Positions 51,068-61,163 of a stretch of DNA of 64,000 nucleotides are shown piece after piece. The DNA lies in assembly GCA_021108375.1 (NCBI GenBank), contig JAIORA010000042.1, forward strand, positions 1 through 64,000. Direction: 5' to 3'. Position 1 is the stretch's first letter. Every line of letters starts with the position of its first letter. This DNA comes from Anaerohalosphaeraceae bacterium. Lineage in GTDB: Bacteria > Planctomycetota > Phycisphaerae > Sedimentisphaerales > UBA12454. The notes under the pieces were generated by a model. It did not search any database and had not been told where the DNA came from. It saw only the letters and a list, made by a program, of their open reading frames with translations. The translations under genes were made by a program, and so were the position numbers.

Positions 51068-52915
51068 TCAACGGTCTCGTTTTCTGCCCGAAAGCAGCAC
51101 GATGTCGCGCAATTGCTCGATGTTCATAGCGCCGAACCAGCGTTTTTCAAAATCTTCTTCGCTGACAATGTGCGCAATCGACATCAGTGCTCTGAGGTGA
51201 TAATTCCTTTCGTCGGACGAACCTATGAGCATAAAAGCTGTTTTGACCGGCTCTCCAAGTTCGGAAAATATCACGCCGGCCTTGCACCTTACCATAAGAA
51301 TCTCAAACATATTTTCGCCATCGACAACGATATGCGGTATCGCCAGTCCCGGCCGAATAACCGTCTCGGATTCCTTTTCCCTCTGCAAAAACAGCTCGTA
51401 TAGTTTTTCCTTATTGATGCCTATTCTTTTCGACAGCGACTCCGATGCCATCGTAAAAAGCTGCTTTGCGGTAATTCGCTCATCGATATCAAGAATCTGG
51501 CAGTCCTTGATTAGACCATCGAATCTGTCCGGGTTCACTTCATCTCGTTCGAGAGCAATCTGCTTTAGCTCGTCTTCAATTCCGCTCCGCTGAATGTGCT
51601 TCGACACAATCCTCTTAACGAGAAACACAATCGCCGATTCCCTGTCTATCCGCCTCTGCACATAAACTAAATACCAGACCATCGCCAGTATCGCAAAGCC
51701 CCCGGTCATTGCCAGAGGAACGTAGCCCATCTCAAAAATCAGGAACACATAAATACAGACCGTCCCGATTTGCAACCACGGAGTAAACGGTGTTTTAAAT
51801 GTCGGCCGATAACCCTGTATACCGCTATTTCGCATAATGACAACGGAGACATTCATCAGAATAAACATCAAAATCATTATCGTCGATGCGGTCTTCACGA
51901 GGTTCTCAATCGACAGCGTAAATATAACAAAGAGCATCACCCCTGCCGTCAGCAGCAGCGAGTAGTGAGGCGTAGAAAAACGCCGATTCGTAGCTGACAA
52001 AAATTTCGGAACCAGCCCATCCCTGCTCATCGCCATTGGCGTTCTTGATGCGCTCAGCAGTCCTGCGTTAGCCGTTGTGGCAAACGCCAGCAACGCCGCG
52101 ATGCTTATAATTATCACCCCTGCTTTGCCCGCGACAGCCCCTGCCCCTATTGCTATTGGCCGAAGCGAATCGCTCAAAACGCCCGGCTCAATAAGCCCGA
52201 CCGTAATAAATACGACCAGCAGATACAATATGTTTACCACTATGAACGCCGAGAACATACCGAGCAGTATATTTCGCCCGCCATTTTTGACTTCTTCGGA
52301 AACATCAATAACTTTCGTCAGGCCGCCAAACGAGACAAACACCATACCCGCAACGGCAAAAACCCCCTGCCACCGAGCTGGCATAAAAGGTACATAATTG
52401 TTATGTTCGACAGCCGTAATTCCCCTGCAGATATAAAAAACCAGAGCCGTTATCAGTGCCATTACCATTACTGTCTGGAACTTGCCGCTACCCTTTACGC
52501 TTACGAGATTAAGCAGCAAAAATAAAACGCAGGCAATCGCCGCGGCAACTTTTATTATCCAAACCTGCCCCTGCCCAAAAACCACAGCAGCCATAGCTCC
52601 AATACCTATCATCGCAAACGTTGCTTTGAGCGTGATTGAAAGCCAATTAGCAAACCCGGCAACAGTCCCAAGCATCGGCCCCATACTGCGTTCGATAAAA
52701 AAATAGCTCCCACCCGATTTCGGCATCGCCGTCGCAAGCTCCGCCGCTGACAGCATTGACGGTACCATCAGCAGCCCTGCCAGCAGATATGCGATAATAA
52801 TTGACGGCCCGGCCTTGGCAAACGCCAATCCCGGCAGAACGAACAGCCCACTGCTTATCATCGCCCCGGCAGCTATACTGAAAACATTAACAAGGCCTAA
52901 TTGTTTCTTGAGCAT
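51068..52915 (-). CDS. APC-family amino acid permease fused to a PTS EIIA-like domain
   Basis: 615 residues. Residues 1-430 are an APC permease with about 12 membrane helices: NVFSIAAGAMISSGLFVLPG, SAAELATAMPKSGGSYFFIERSMGP, FVSFGGLTKVIDVSEEVKNGGRN. The C-terminal 140 residues form a PTS EIIA type 2 (nitrogen-type) domain: LFTMASESLSKRIGI, ETVIRPGLAIPHIVVDG (phosphorylatable His), ALMSIAHIVSEEDF. Fusions of this kind exist in several phyla; the EIIA part probably regulates transport by phosphorylation. Divergent from a GntR regulator with 184 bases between; probably a regulated pair. Confidence 0.9.
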   Translation of the reverse strand: MLKKQLGLVNVFSIAAGAMISSGLFVLPGLAFAKAGPSIIIAYLLAGLLMVPSMLSAAELATAMPKSGGSYFFIERSMGPMLGTVAGFANWLSITLKATFAMIGIGAMAAVVFGQGQVWIIKVAAAIACVLFLLLNLVSVKGSGKFQTVMVMALITALVFYICRGITAVEHNNYVPFMPARWQGVFAVAGMVFVSFGGLTKVIDVSEEVKNGGRNILLGMFSAFIVVNILYLLVVFITVGLIEPGVLSDSLRPIAIGAGAVAGKAGVIIISIAALLAFATTANAGLLSASRTPMAMSRDGLVPKFLSATNRRFSTPHYSLLLTAGVMLFVIFTLSIENLVKTASTIMILMFILMNVSVVIMRNSGIQGYRPTFKTPFTPWLQIGTVCIYVFLIFEMGYVPLAMTGGFAILAMVWYLVYVQRRIDRESAIVFLVKRIVSKHIQRSGIEDELKQIALERDEVNPDRFDGLIKDCQILDIDERITAKQLFTMASESLSKRIGINKEKLYELFLQREKESETVIRPGLAIPHIVVDGENMFEILMVRCKAGVIFSELGEPVKTAFMLIGSSDERNYHLRALMSIAHIVSEEDFEKRWFGAMNIEQLRDIVLLSGRKRDR

Positions 52916-53040
52916 ATTTCCATTCTATCTAATTTAACCTCAAACTTTTATGGATAATAACCTTTAAAGCTCAAATTGCCCAGAAAAAAAGATGTGCTTA
53001 TTTTTTGTTTATTTTTTCTTGATTTACCCACCGCAAAATC

Positions 53041-53057
53041 GGTATATTCATTATACC
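53041..53057. promoter_or_regulatory. Palindrome overlapping the GntR promoter, possible operator
   Basis: GGTATA-TTCAT-TATACC is a 6-bp inverted repeat with a 5-base centre. It contains the -10 (TATATT, 18 bases after TTGATT at about 53019) of a promoter toward the GntR gene. Its place in a divergent spacer beside a GntR/FadR gene suggests autoregulation and control of the permease. Confidence 0.45.
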
Positions 53058-53099
53058 AATTTGGTGTTTTAAAGAATTTTATTCAGCTAATCGGAAATT

Positions 53100-53783
53100 A
53101 TGCACAAAGAGCTGCTGCACAGAAAAGTAATTCGCGAGATTATAAGCCTTATTGTCTCAGGCCAGTTTCCCCAGGGCAAGCGACTGCCCGCCGAGAGGAA
53201 GCTATGCGAATTGTTCGTCATAAGTCGCGGCACATTACGACTGGCACTGGCTGATTTGGAAAAACTCGGTGTCGTCTCAATCAAACGGGGTTCCGGCATT
53301 TACGTCTCCAACCTGTCAAAAATCAAAATGCCCGCCGCCCTCCTGCCCCCCAATCTGGCCAACACATCACTGCTGGACATAATTTACGCGAGAAAGACCA
53401 TCGAAGTTGCCGCTATTGAGCTAACCTGCGAAAAGATAACCGACAAGCAAATAGAATCACTCGAAAAACTTCTTGCCAAAATGATAGAGACCAGGGACAA
53501 CCTTCCTGAATTCGTAAAATTCGATATGGACTTTCACCGTGCGATAGTCAAAGCTTCAGGCAACACACCCCTTTCAACCGCCCTCAAAGCTATTGCCGAG
53601 TACCATAAATACTCTCAGATTTTCTCCAGTCTTCACGAAGGCGAAGAGTCGCTGGCCATTAGTTATCACAAAAAAATACTCTCAGCCATAAAGGCTCGCA
53701 ACAAGCAGGCTGCAAAGAAAGCATTATCAGCACACCTGACTCATCTCGAAAAAAACGCCGAAATTGGCAGCAAAAACCTTTGA
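53100..53783 (+). CDS. GntR-family transcriptional regulator, FadR subfamily
   Basis: 227 residues. N-terminal GntR winged helix: VIREIISLIVSGQFPQGKRLPAERKLCELFVISRGTLRLALADLEKLGVVSIKRGSGIYVSNL. C-terminal FCD domain, helical, with FDMDFHRAIVKASGNTPL (metal/ligand His). FCD regulators bind small organic acids or sugars; the ligand is not visible. Divergent from the fused permease. Confidence 0.92.
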   Translation: MHKELLHRKVIREIISLIVSGQFPQGKRLPAERKLCELFVISRGTLRLALADLEKLGVVSIKRGSGIYVSNLSKIKMPAALLPPNLANTSLLDIIYARKTIEVAAIELTCEKITDKQIESLEKLLAKMIETRDNLPEFVKFDMDFHRAIVKASGNTPLSTALKAIAEYHKYSQIFSSLHEGEESLAISYHKKILSAIKARNKQAAKKALSAHLTHLEKNAEIGSKNL

Positions 53784-53967
53784 CATCCTCACCATTCCCG
53801 TCCCTTTCCAGTGCTTACACCGCATTTCAGCCAGCAATCTTTTGCTTGCTTCAATCACGTTAACGTATATACTACTGTGGTTTGGTACAAAAAGAGCCAT
53901 ATTGCCAAACGCGCAAGTGTAAATGTGAACCGTAAAAAATAATCCAGATTTTTCAGAAACTATTGAT

Positions 53968-56604
53968 ATGAATCCAGGCGACGGAAAATATAATTTCAGC
54001 GACATTGAAAAAAAATGGCAAAATCACTGGGAGCAAAACAAAACCTTCTCAGTCAGCGACGAATCGGATAAGCCAAAGTACTATGTACTTGATATGTTCC
54101 CCTATCCTTCAGGGGCGGGCCTTCACGTCGGCCATCCCGAAGGCTACACCGCCAGCGACATTGTCGCCCGCTACAAAAGAATGAACGGCTTCAACGTTCT
54201 GCACCCTATCGGCTGGGACGCTTTCGGCCTGCCTGCGGAACAATACGCCATAGCGACCGGCACGCACCCTGCCAAAACCACACAGACAAACATCGACAAT
54301 ATGCGCCGGCAGATAAAATCGCTCGGCTTCTCATACGACTGGAACAGACAGGTCGATACCACCGATGAAAAATACTACAAGTGGACGCAGTGGATTTTCC
54401 TGAAACTTTTCAACAGCTATTTTGACGAGACCGAGCAAAAGGCAAAACCAATTTCAGAACTCGTCAAAAAACTCGAATCCGAAAAATTATATGTAACCCC
54501 CGATGGTCTGCTCATCGCCTCGGACCCTATTCAGGCAATTTCCGGCGAACCTATCGGAGCGTTCAAATGGTTCGAGCTTGACAACCAACAGCAGCAGGAA
54601 TTTCTCGATTCGCAAAGACTCGCCTACGAAGCAAACGTGCCGGTAAACTGGTGTCCCGAACTCGGAACCGTTTTGGCCAATGAGGAAGTTATCGGCGGCA
54701 AAAGCGAGCGTGGCGGCCACCCCGTCATACGCCAACCGATGAGGCAGTGGATGCTGCGAATCACAAAATATGCCGACCGACTCGTTGACGACCTTGAACT
54801 CGTCGATTGGGCACATTCCATCAAAAAACTGCAAACCGACTGGATAGGTAAAAGCACCGGCGCCGAAGTCGATTTCGCGGTCGATGGCTTCGACGAAACG
54901 ATAACCGTTTTTACCACCCGCCCCGACACGCTCTTCGGCGCAACGTATATGGTTCTCGCCCCAGAGCATCCGCTGGTCAATGTGATAACGACCGCGGATA
55001 AAAAGAAAGCTGTCCAAAAATACCAAACCGCCGCTCAGATGAAAAGCGACCTCGACCGAACCGACCTTTCCAAAGACAAAACCGGTGTCCATACCGGCGC
55101 GTTTGCAATCAATCCGGTCAATAATAAAAAAATCCCTATCTGGATTAGCGATTACGTTCTAATCAGTTACGGCACAGGCGCAATAATGAGCGTCCCTGCC
55201 CACGATGAACGCGACCACGAATTCGCAAAACAGTTCGGCCTCGAAATAATAGAGGTCGTAAAGCCCAACAACGACAAGACTATCATACCCTGTTTCACGG
55301 GCGATGGTGTTGCGATAAATTCCGGCCAGTTCGATGGACTCGGCACCGATGAATTCAAAAAGCAAATCACTGAATGGCTCGAAGACAGAGCTATCGGCAA
55401 AAAGGCGGTTAATTACAAGCTCCGCGACTGGCTCTTTTCACGCCAGCGATACTGGGGCGAGCCGTTCCCGATATTGCATAAGGAAGATGGCGAAATTGTC
55501 GCCCTCGATGAAAGCCAGCTTCCGCTAACTCTGCCGGAAGTTGAAAATTACGCTCCTGCCGGCACGGGCGAATCGCCGCTGGCAACGATCGACAGTTGGC
55601 TAAACGTTACTCTGCCCGATGGCACAAAGGCAAAACGCGAGACCAACACAATGCCCCAATGGGCCGGTAGTTGCTGGTACTATCTGCGCTACATCGACCC
55701 GCAAAATGATGCCGAACCCTGGAACGAAGAGAAGGAAAAATACTGGATGCCGGTCGATTTGTATATCGGCGGAGCAGAACACGCCGTACTCCATTTGCTC
55801 TACTCACGTTTCTGGCACAAATTGCTTTACGACCTCGGCTACGTCAGCACCAAAGAGCCGTTTAAAAAGCTCATCAATCAGGGGATGATTCTCGGCTCTG
55901 ACGGCCAGAAGATGAGCAAGAGTCGCGGCAACGTGGTCAACCCCGACACCGTCATCGCAAATTACGGTGCCGACTCGATGAGACTGTACGAAATGTTTAT
56001 GGGCCCGCTCGAAGCATCAAAGCCCTGGAATATGCAGAGCGTTGAAGGCGTTCACCGATTCCTTACAAAGGTTTGGCGATTAGCTATCGACATCGATACC
56101 GGCCGGATTAGCAGCAGTGTAATCGACTCACCCGCCGACGAGCAAACCATTAAACTCATTCACCAGGCAATCAAAAAGGTCGGCAGCGACATTGAGAACT
56201 TCCATTTCAACACCGCCATCAGCCAGATGATGATATTGACCAATCATCTTGTAAAACTCGATTCGGTTCCGAAACAGGCTCTCAAAGCCCTTATCGCAAT
56301 CCTTTCGCCGCTTGCTCCGCACATCGCCGAAGAGCTTTGGCAAAAACTCGGAGAAAAGAACACCCTTGCTTATGAGCCTTGGCCGAAATACGATGAGCTT
56401 CTCGCGAAAGAAAAACAGCTTGAGCTTGCCGTGCAGGTTCTCGGCAAAATAAAAGATAAAATAGTTGTCAATGCCGATGCCGACGAAGAGCAGATTAAGC
56501 AGATTGCACTCGCAAGCGAAAAGGTTACAGCCGCAATTGCCGGCAAAGAAATTAAAAAAATTATTATTATAAAATCAAGGTTAGTAAACATCGTTACCGA
56601 ATAA
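53968..56604 (+). CDS. leuS: Leucine-tRNA ligase
   Basis: Class I synthetase, 878 residues. HIGH-type motif [15 protein letters not shown] (about 50), KMSKS motif [10 protein letters not shown] (about 650), a CP1 editing domain, and an anticodon-binding C-terminal region ending [13 protein letters not shown]. An insertion of about 45 residues ([34 protein letters not shown]) precedes [30 protein letters not shown] element at 53868 with TTGCTT 16 bases before could be the promoter; no T-box was found. A 40-base copy of its 3' end lies just downstream. Confidence 0.95.
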   Translation: MNPGDGKYNFSDIEKKWQNHWEQNKTFSVSDESDKPKYYVLDMFPYPSGAGLHVGHPEGYTASDIVARYKRMNGFNVLHPIGWDAFGLPAEQYAIATGTHPAKTTQTNIDNMRRQIKSLGFSYDWNRQVDTTDEKYYKWTQWIFLKLFNSYFDETEQKAKPISELVKKLESEKLYVTPDGLLIASDPIQAISGEPIGAFKWFELDNQQQQEFLDSQRLAYEANVPVNWCPELGTVLANEEVIGGKSERGGHPVIRQPMRQWMLRITKYADRLVDDLELVDWAHSIKKLQTDWIGKSTGAEVDFAVDGFDETITVFTTRPDTLFGATYMVLAPEHPLVNVITTADKKKAVQKYQTAAQMKSDLDRTDLSKDKTGVHTGAFAINPVNNKKIPIWISDYVLISYGTGAIMSVPAHDERDHEFAKQFGLEIIEVVKPNNDKTIIPCFTGDGVAINSGQFDGLGTDEFKKQITEWLEDRAIGKKAVNYKLRDWLFSRQRYWGEPFPILHKEDGEIVALDESQLPLTLPEVENYAPAGTGESPLATIDSWLNVTLPDGTKAKRETNTMPQWAGSCWYYLRYIDPQNDAEPWNEEKEKYWMPVDLYIGGAEHAVLHLLYSRFWHKLLYDLGYVSTKEPFKKLINQGMILGSDGQKMSKSRGNVVNPDTVIANYGADSMRLYEMFMGPLEASKPWNMQSVEGVHRFLTKVWRLAIDIDTGRISSSVIDSPADEQTIKLIHQAIKKVGSDIENFHFNTAISQMMILTNHLVKLDSVPKQALKALIAILSPLAPHIAEELWQKLGEKNTLAYEPWPKYDELLAKEKQLELAVQVLGKIKDKIVVNADADEEQIKQIALASEKVTAAIAGKEIKKIIIIKSRLVNIVTE

Positions 56605-56633
56605 AAATATGCTGTTACTTTAAGGCGCAACTT

Positions 56634-56660
56634 GTCATTCCCGCGAAAGCGGGAATCCAG
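56634..56660 (+). repeat. REP-like hairpin unit (consensus copy)
   Basis: GTCATTCCCGCGAAAGCGGG followed by AATCCAG; located between the leuS stop and the partial duplicate of its 3' end. Confidence 0.85.
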
Positions 56661-56669
56661 ATTTGGAAA

Positions 56670-56712
56670 AATTATTATAAAATCGAGGTTGGCGAATATT
56701 GTTATCGGATAG
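56670..56712 (+). pseudogene. Duplicated fragment of the leuS 3' end
   Basis: AATTATTATAAAATCGAGGT TGGCGAATATTG... translates as IIKSRLANIVIG-stop, next to leu[14 protein letters not shown]-stop. Differences are mostly at third codon positions, as in diverged duplicates. It overlaps the beginning of the CYTH gene's open frame. Confidence 0.55.
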
Positions 56713-56722
56713 AGAGTGTCAA

Positions 56723-57292
56723 TTGGAAATTGAAATTAAACTAAAAGTCGAAAATTTTGATTCTGCCATAGCAAAGCTAAAATCCTGCGATGCTGATTTT
56801 GTCGGCGACTTTCTGCAGGTCGATTCTTATTATGACGACCCGCAGGATTCGCTCGTCAATTCCGACCGATGCCTTAGAATACGCAAACACATCTGCGATT
56901 CACAGGAAACTATCGAGCTGACCTATAAGGGCAAACGTGAAAACCATCGCTTCAAAACCCGCCGTGAAATCGGCCTAAAGGTCGAAAAAGCCGAAGAACT
57001 CGCTGAAATTTTTGCCGGTCTCGACTACGAAGTTAGACTGGTATTTGAAAAAAAACGCAGCATCTGGAACATTGATAATTGCGAAGTAGCTCTGGACGAG
57101 CTGCCGTTTCTCGGCGAATTCATAGAAATTGAAGGCCCCGACGATGAGACAATTACAAACCTGCAAAACAAGCTCGGCCTGGCGGAACTCGTTCACAATC
57201 CAAAAAGCTACGCCCACCTGATGGAAGATAAATTGAAACAGCTCGGCATTAAAGATCGCGAAGTTACTTTTGAACTGGCGCTTAAAATATGA
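56723..57292 (+). CDS. CYTH-domain protein (class IV adenylate cyclase / thiamine triphosphatase-like)
   Basis: About 189 residues. The eight-stranded tunnel fold is signalled by the start EIEIKLKV (ExExK), YDDPQDSLVNSDRCLRIRKH, ELTYKGKRENHRFKTRREIG, KKRSIWNID and EIEGPDDETI. Members act on triphosphates; both class IV adenylate cyclase and triphosphatases look like this, so the substrate is unknown. The TTG at 56723 fits AGAGAG upstream and the family start; TTG 56699 is also open. Overlaps the next gene by four bases (ATGA). Confidence 0.82.
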   Translation: MEIEIKLKVENFDSAIAKLKSCDADFVGDFLQVDSYYDDPQDSLVNSDRCLRIRKHICDSQETIELTYKGKRENHRFKTRREIGLKVEKAEELAEIFAGLDYEVRLVFEKKRSIWNIDNCEVALDELPFLGEFIEIEGPDDETITNLQNKLGLAELVHNPKSYAHLMEDKLKQLGIKDREVTFELALKI

Positions 57293-58230
57293 ACCCAAAC
57301 AATGGCTATATAAAAATGATAGTCAATCCCGGCTCCGGCTCCAGCAGCAACAAGCTTCTGGTTCGCAGGTTCAGCGATTACCTTCGACAAAGCGGTTTCG
57401 ATGTCAGAACCGAATACACAAAATCGCTTGAAGATGCTCAGGCCATAGCCACCCAAGCCGCCGTCAGTTACGATGTCTCAATGGTCGCTGTCGCCGGCGG
57501 GGACGGCACAATCAGAGAAGTTGCTCACGGCCTGCAAGGCAGCGACAAACCAATGATTATCTTGCCCTGCGGAACGGAAAATCTACTCGCCAACGAACTG
57601 GGCTATAACGAAAAGCTCAGCACGATAATCAATGCTTTTGATAATGAGATAATTCGTCCGCTGGATTTATGCAAAGCAAACGAACGTTTTTTCACATCCG
57701 TCGCCGGCGCAGGCTTCGATGGCGAAATTGTTCACACCGTTGATGCCCAGCGAGAAGGACACATAACTCACCTTGAGTATTTCCACCCAATCTGGCAGAC
57801 CTTCTGGAACCATCGGTATCCAGTAATGAAAATTCAGGCTGATGGCGAAACGATTTTTCAAGGCAAATGCCTTGTAATTTTCGGAAACATCTCACGATAC
57901 GCTGTGGGCCTGCCAATTCTCCGCGATGCCGATTATAGCGATGGGCTGCTCGATTTGTGCATTTACAAATGCAATTCACGACTGCACCTTGCCAAGCACG
58001 CCCTGATGACCGTCCTGAAAAAACACACATACTGCAAAGATGTGATTTACACCCAATGCAAAAACCTTAAGATAACCTCTGCCGAGGCGGTCGCAACCGA
58101 GCTTGATGGCGACCCCGGCCCTGATTTACCGCTGGAGGTAACAATAATGCCGAACTCGGTCAAAGTTATCGTGCCGCCAAACGCTACCCCGGCCGGCATA
58201 AGAACAAAACTAATGAGAATTTTAGACTAA
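57289..58230 (+). CDS. Diacylglycerol/lipid kinase-like protein
   Basis: 313 residues of the DagK/LCB5 catalytic fold: IVNPGSGSSSNKLLVRRFSDYL, VAGGDGTIREVAHGL (ATP-binding GGDGT), LPCGTENLLANELG, and a C-terminal lipid-binding part with FTSVAGAGFDGEIVHTV. Phosphorylates a lipid or sphingoid substrate at the membrane; specificity not visible. Coupled to the CYTH gene by a four-base overlap. Confidence 0.88.
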   Translation: MNPNNGYIKMIVNPGSGSSSNKLLVRRFSDYLRQSGFDVRTEYTKSLEDAQAIATQAAVSYDVSMVAVAGGDGTIREVAHGLQGSDKPMIILPCGTENLLANELGYNEKLSTIINAFDNEIIRPLDLCKANERFFTSVAGAGFDGEIVHTVDAQREGHITHLEYFHPIWQTFWNHRYPVMKIQADGETIFQGKCLVIFGNISRYAVGLPILRDADYSDGLLDLCIYKCNSRLHLAKHALMTVLKKHTYCKDVIYTQCKNLKITSAEAVATELDGDPGPDLPLEVTIMPNSVKVIVPPNATPAGIRTKLMRILD

Positions 58231-58362
58231 TTGCTGATTTTATTCTTCTACTATATTCTGTATTCTATCTTCTTAAAAAAAATCAGTGTAATCTGTGAAA
58301 TCAGTGTCTAATAAAAACTTTGTGCCTTAGCGTCCTCGTGGCTAAATTCAAAAGGAATAAAA

Positions 58363-59181
58363 ATGTTCAAAATAGCTGATATTAAAATCGGATTAGACCA
58401 GGATTTATTCGTAATGGCAGGCCCCTGTGTGATTGAAACCGAGCAGATATGCCTCGAAATCGCTCAAAAACTATCCGAAATTTCCGAAAAAACCGGTATA
58501 AAAATCATTTTCAAAGCCAGTTTCGACAAGGCTAACCGCTCCAGCATTTCCAGTTTCAGAGGTCCCGGCATCGATAAAGGCCTGGAAATACTGGACACCA
58601 TAAGGCAAAAAACGTCATTGCCGATTATGACCGACATTCACCTGCCCTCCCAGGCCGCCCAGGTTGGCAAAGTCGTTGACTGCCTCCAGATACCGGCGTT
58701 TCTCTGCCGACAGACCGACCTTTTGGTAGCTTGTGCCGAGACTGGCAAGCCCATATCGGTCAAAAAGGGACAGTTTATGTCCCCTGATGAGATGAAAAAC
58801 GTCGTCGAAAAACTCAAATCCTCTGGAAATGACAAGATTATGCTGACCGAACGGGGTACATTTTTCGGCTATAATCGCTTAGTCAACGATATGGGAGCGA
58901 TAGATGCTATGAAAAAACTCCGCTGCCCCGTCATTTTCGATGCCACTCACAGCACCCAACAGCCCGGCGGATTAGGCAACGCCTCTGCCGGCAACAGGGA
59001 TTTAGCCCCCATATTGGCCAAATCCGCCATCGCCGCCGGCGCAAACGGACTCTTTTTAGAGGTACACACCGACTGCGAAAACGCCAAATCCGATGCCGCC
59101 TGTGTTATGCCTGTGGATTGGCTCGATGAATTATTACAAGATTGCAAAAAAATCTTCAAAATCGTGCAAAAGGAGCACTAA
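58363..59181 (+). CDS. kdsA: 3-deoxy-D-manno-octulosonate 8-phosphate synthase
   Basis: Makes Kdo-8-phosphate from arabinose-5-phosphate and PEP for LPS core. 272 residues, TIM barrel. VMAGPCVIE, IIFKASFDKANRSSISSFRGPG, LPIMTDIH, CLQIPAFLCRQTDLLVA, VSVKKGQFMSPDEM, VIFDATHSTQQPGG and FLEVHTDCENAKSDAACVMP are all in place. The Cys in MAGPCVIE is the residue that marks metal-dependent KdsA. Complements waaA at 13.8 kb. Confidence 0.95.
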   Translation: MFKIADIKIGLDQDLFVMAGPCVIETEQICLEIAQKLSEISEKTGIKIIFKASFDKANRSSISSFRGPGIDKGLEILDTIRQKTSLPIMTDIHLPSQAAQVGKVVDCLQIPAFLCRQTDLLVACAETGKPISVKKGQFMSPDEMKNVVEKLKSSGNDKIMLTERGTFFGYNRLVNDMGAIDAMKKLRCPVIFDATHSTQQPGGLGNASAGNRDLAPILAKSAIAAGANGLFLEVHTDCENAKSDAACVMPVDWLDELLQDCKKIFKIVQKEH

Positions 59182-59449
59182 AACGACAAAAAAATCATTT
59201 TCTGCCAAAATTGTACTAATAACACCGCCAAGGACTGACCCAATTTCGCCCCAAATCACCAATTTTTGGTAAATACCTGCGAAAATAAGCACTTATTTGC
59301 ATCTTTAGCCCTTACTTTCTAAAGAGAATCAGCTTTTATAACCGATAAATCAGATATGCTGGCCGTAAAACAAACGGGGCAATTTAAAAAAGATAAAAAA
59401 GCCATTATTGCTCAGACCAAATAAGGCCGATAACAAAGACGAGGCAATA

Positions 59450-59716
59450 GTGCCGAATTCGAGTGGAAGTATGCAGCGAAATACAAAACAGCTTGTTTTA
59501 AACAAAGGTTCCGAAAAATATATTTTTCGTTATCACCATGGCTCAGAAGACTCACTGCTGGAGGCTTTGGTAGCCCAGGTTAAAAACGACAACACGGACT
59601 TTGACTGGTTCGACGCAGCGGTTCTCAGCTTCAAACTCACTCAATCGCTGATGACCGAAGCCGACAAAATTTTAAGCAATCAGGCCCCACAGCCTGTCGA
59701 ACATTTTGAAATATAG
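59450..59716 (+). CDS. Small conserved hypothetical protein before the tyrosine recombinase
   Basis: About 88 residues from a GTG preceded by GAGG; TTG 59408 and ATG 59471 are alternative starts. The body reads KYIFRYHHGSEDSLLEALVAQVKNDNTDFDWFDAAVLSFKLTQSL, a hydrophilic helical protein with no known motif. It ends 62 bases before the recombinase gene and shares its strand, so co-transcription is likely. Function not recognised. Confidence 0.65.
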   Translation: MPNSSGSMQRNTKQLVLNKGSEKYIFRYHHGSEDSLLEALVAQVKNDNTDFDWFDAAVLSFKLTQSLMTEADKILSNQAPQPVEHFEI

Positions 59717-59778
59717 ATTAAATAAGCAAAGACCATAAGTCTCTCTGCTGTAGATGCGATTTTAGGAGCATTTAAACA

Positions 59779-60801
59779 ATGGAAAATTGTGCAATCGTTC
59801 ACGAGTTTCTGGATTACTTGAAATTTGAAAAACACTTTTCTGAACACACTGCCAAGTGCTATAACGCAGACCTCGTTCAGTATTGTAACTTTCTTACCAG
59901 CCAGAATCATCAGCAATCAGACAAATCTCAGGATTGGTCCAGCCAGAGCCAGGCAGGCCCTGCAACTCAGACAGAGACAAAACTGGAACAGCTCATAATA
60001 GTGGCAACAACTGAAAACCTTCGCTCCTATATGGTCGTCCTGAACGACAAACAATACTCAAAATCCACGACAGCCAGAAAGCTCGCCACTTTGAGGAGTT
60101 TTTACAAGTTCCTCGTCAAGAGAAGCTATATCACCAGCAATCCTGTAACAGCCGTTCGCACGCCGAAACAGGAAAAGAAACTTCCAAAATTTCTTGAATA
60201 CGAAGATGTCAAGCGTCTGCTGGAAACTCCTCCCGCTGACAACTGGCTCGGTGCTCGCGACAGAGCAATAATGGAAACACTCTACAGCACAGGCATAAGG
60301 GTAAGCGAACTTTCCGGCCTGAACATTGAAGATGTCGATTTCCTCGGCGAAGTCATCCACGTCAGAGGTAAAGGCAAAAAAGAAAGAATCGCCCCTATCG
60401 GCTCTTCCGCGTTGCAGACGATTCAAAGCTATATGGAGTTCAGGAACAAAAGAGCGCAGAACAACAGCAATTTCGATTCAAAGGTTCTGTTCGTAAATAA
60501 GCACGGCAAACGCCTGAGTACAAGAAGCGTCAGACGGAAAATGGACAAATATCTCAAGATGGCCGGCCTGGACCCGGAAATCAGCCCGCACACTCTCAGA
60601 CATAGTTTCGCAACGCATATGCTCAATGGCGGTGCCGACCTGAGAAGCGTTCAGGAATTGCTTGGCCATCAGTCTCTTTCGACAACACAGGTTTACACAC
60701 ATCTGACCACAAATAAACTCAAAGAGGTTTATGATAAATCTCACCCGGCAGACGACAGGCCAATCGAGCAGGCCGACCAAAGCGGCGACAGCCCCTGGTA
60801 A
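59779..60801 (+). CDS. xerC: Site-specific tyrosine recombinase, XerC/XerD family
   Basis: 340 residues. N-terminal SAM-like DNA-binding half (about 1-150) with a 35-residue Gln/Ser-rich insertion (QQSDKSQDWSSQSQ...), and the catalytic half: STGIRVSELSGLN (first Arg), VRGKGKKERIAPI (Lys), HTLRHSFATHMLNGG (His, Arg) and LGHQSLSTTQVYTH (His, Tyr). All six catalytic residues are visible. Chromosome dimer resolution is the usual role; a mobile-element integrase is possible but no attachment repeats were seen. Confidence 0.93.
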   Translation: MENCAIVHEFLDYLKFEKHFSEHTAKCYNADLVQYCNFLTSQNHQQSDKSQDWSSQSQAGPATQTETKLEQLIIVATTENLRSYMVVLNDKQYSKSTTARKLATLRSFYKFLVKRSYITSNPVTAVRTPKQEKKLPKFLEYEDVKRLLETPPADNWLGARDRAIMETLYSTGIRVSELSGLNIEDVDFLGEVIHVRGKGKKERIAPIGSSALQTIQSYMEFRNKRAQNNSNFDSKVLFVNKHGKRLSTRSVRRKMDKYLKMAGLDPEISPHTLRHSFATHMLNGGADLRSVQELLGHQSLSTTQVYTHLTTNKLKEVYDKSHPADDRPIEQADQSGDSPW

Positions 60802-60824
60802 TCCAAAAAATAAGAATACAAAAA

Positions 60825-60850
60825 AAGCCCGCTCAAAAGGCGGGTTTTTT
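60825..60850 (+). terminator. Terminator after the xerC gene
   Basis: AAGCCCGC-TCAAAA-GGCGGGTTTTTT: GCCCGC pairs with GGCGGG (one wobble), followed by six Ts. Confidence 0.85.
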
Positions 60851-60917
60851 AATGCGCAAAACTATAATCCTAAAACCAGCTCTAATACTACAGCGCGATT
60901 TATTACAAAATCACGCT

Positions 60918-61092
60918 GAAATCCTAAACACTAAATCCTAAACACTAAACCCTAAATACTAAACAATATCGAATTACCAAAATACTAATTTTCAAAACAA
61001 AAACGGGCTTTTCTGTTCATCAGGTGTTTTGAATTTTTGTCATTGTAATTTTGAATTTGTTTAGGATTTAGATATTAAGATTTAGAATTTCA
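60918..61092. mobile_element. Inverted-repeat element (CTAAATCCTAAAC family), complete-looking copy
   Basis: 175 bp. Left arm AATCCTAAACACTAAATCC...CTAAATACTAAACAATATC; right arm GAATTTGTTTAGGATTTAGA TATTAAGATTTAGAATTTC, inverse of the left. Centre AT-rich with no gene. Same family as the element inside the 23S IVS. The rest of the spacer 60851-61163 has nothing else recognisable. Confidence 0.72.
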
Positions 61093-61163
61093 TAAAAACA
61101 GATTAATTTCTTAGTAAACAATAAGTTACAGTCGGTAATGCAATCTCAAATCGCGATATAGCT

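Noticed and set aside
53784-53967. T-box or leader attenuator before leuS
   Set aside because: No T-box loop, no Leu-codon leader frame and no terminator hairpin were found in the 184-base spacer.
60802-61163. Attachment site for the tyrosine recombinase
   Set aside because: The inverted-repeat element here belongs to a family also found far away and inside the 23S; no dif-like 28-bp site was recognised.
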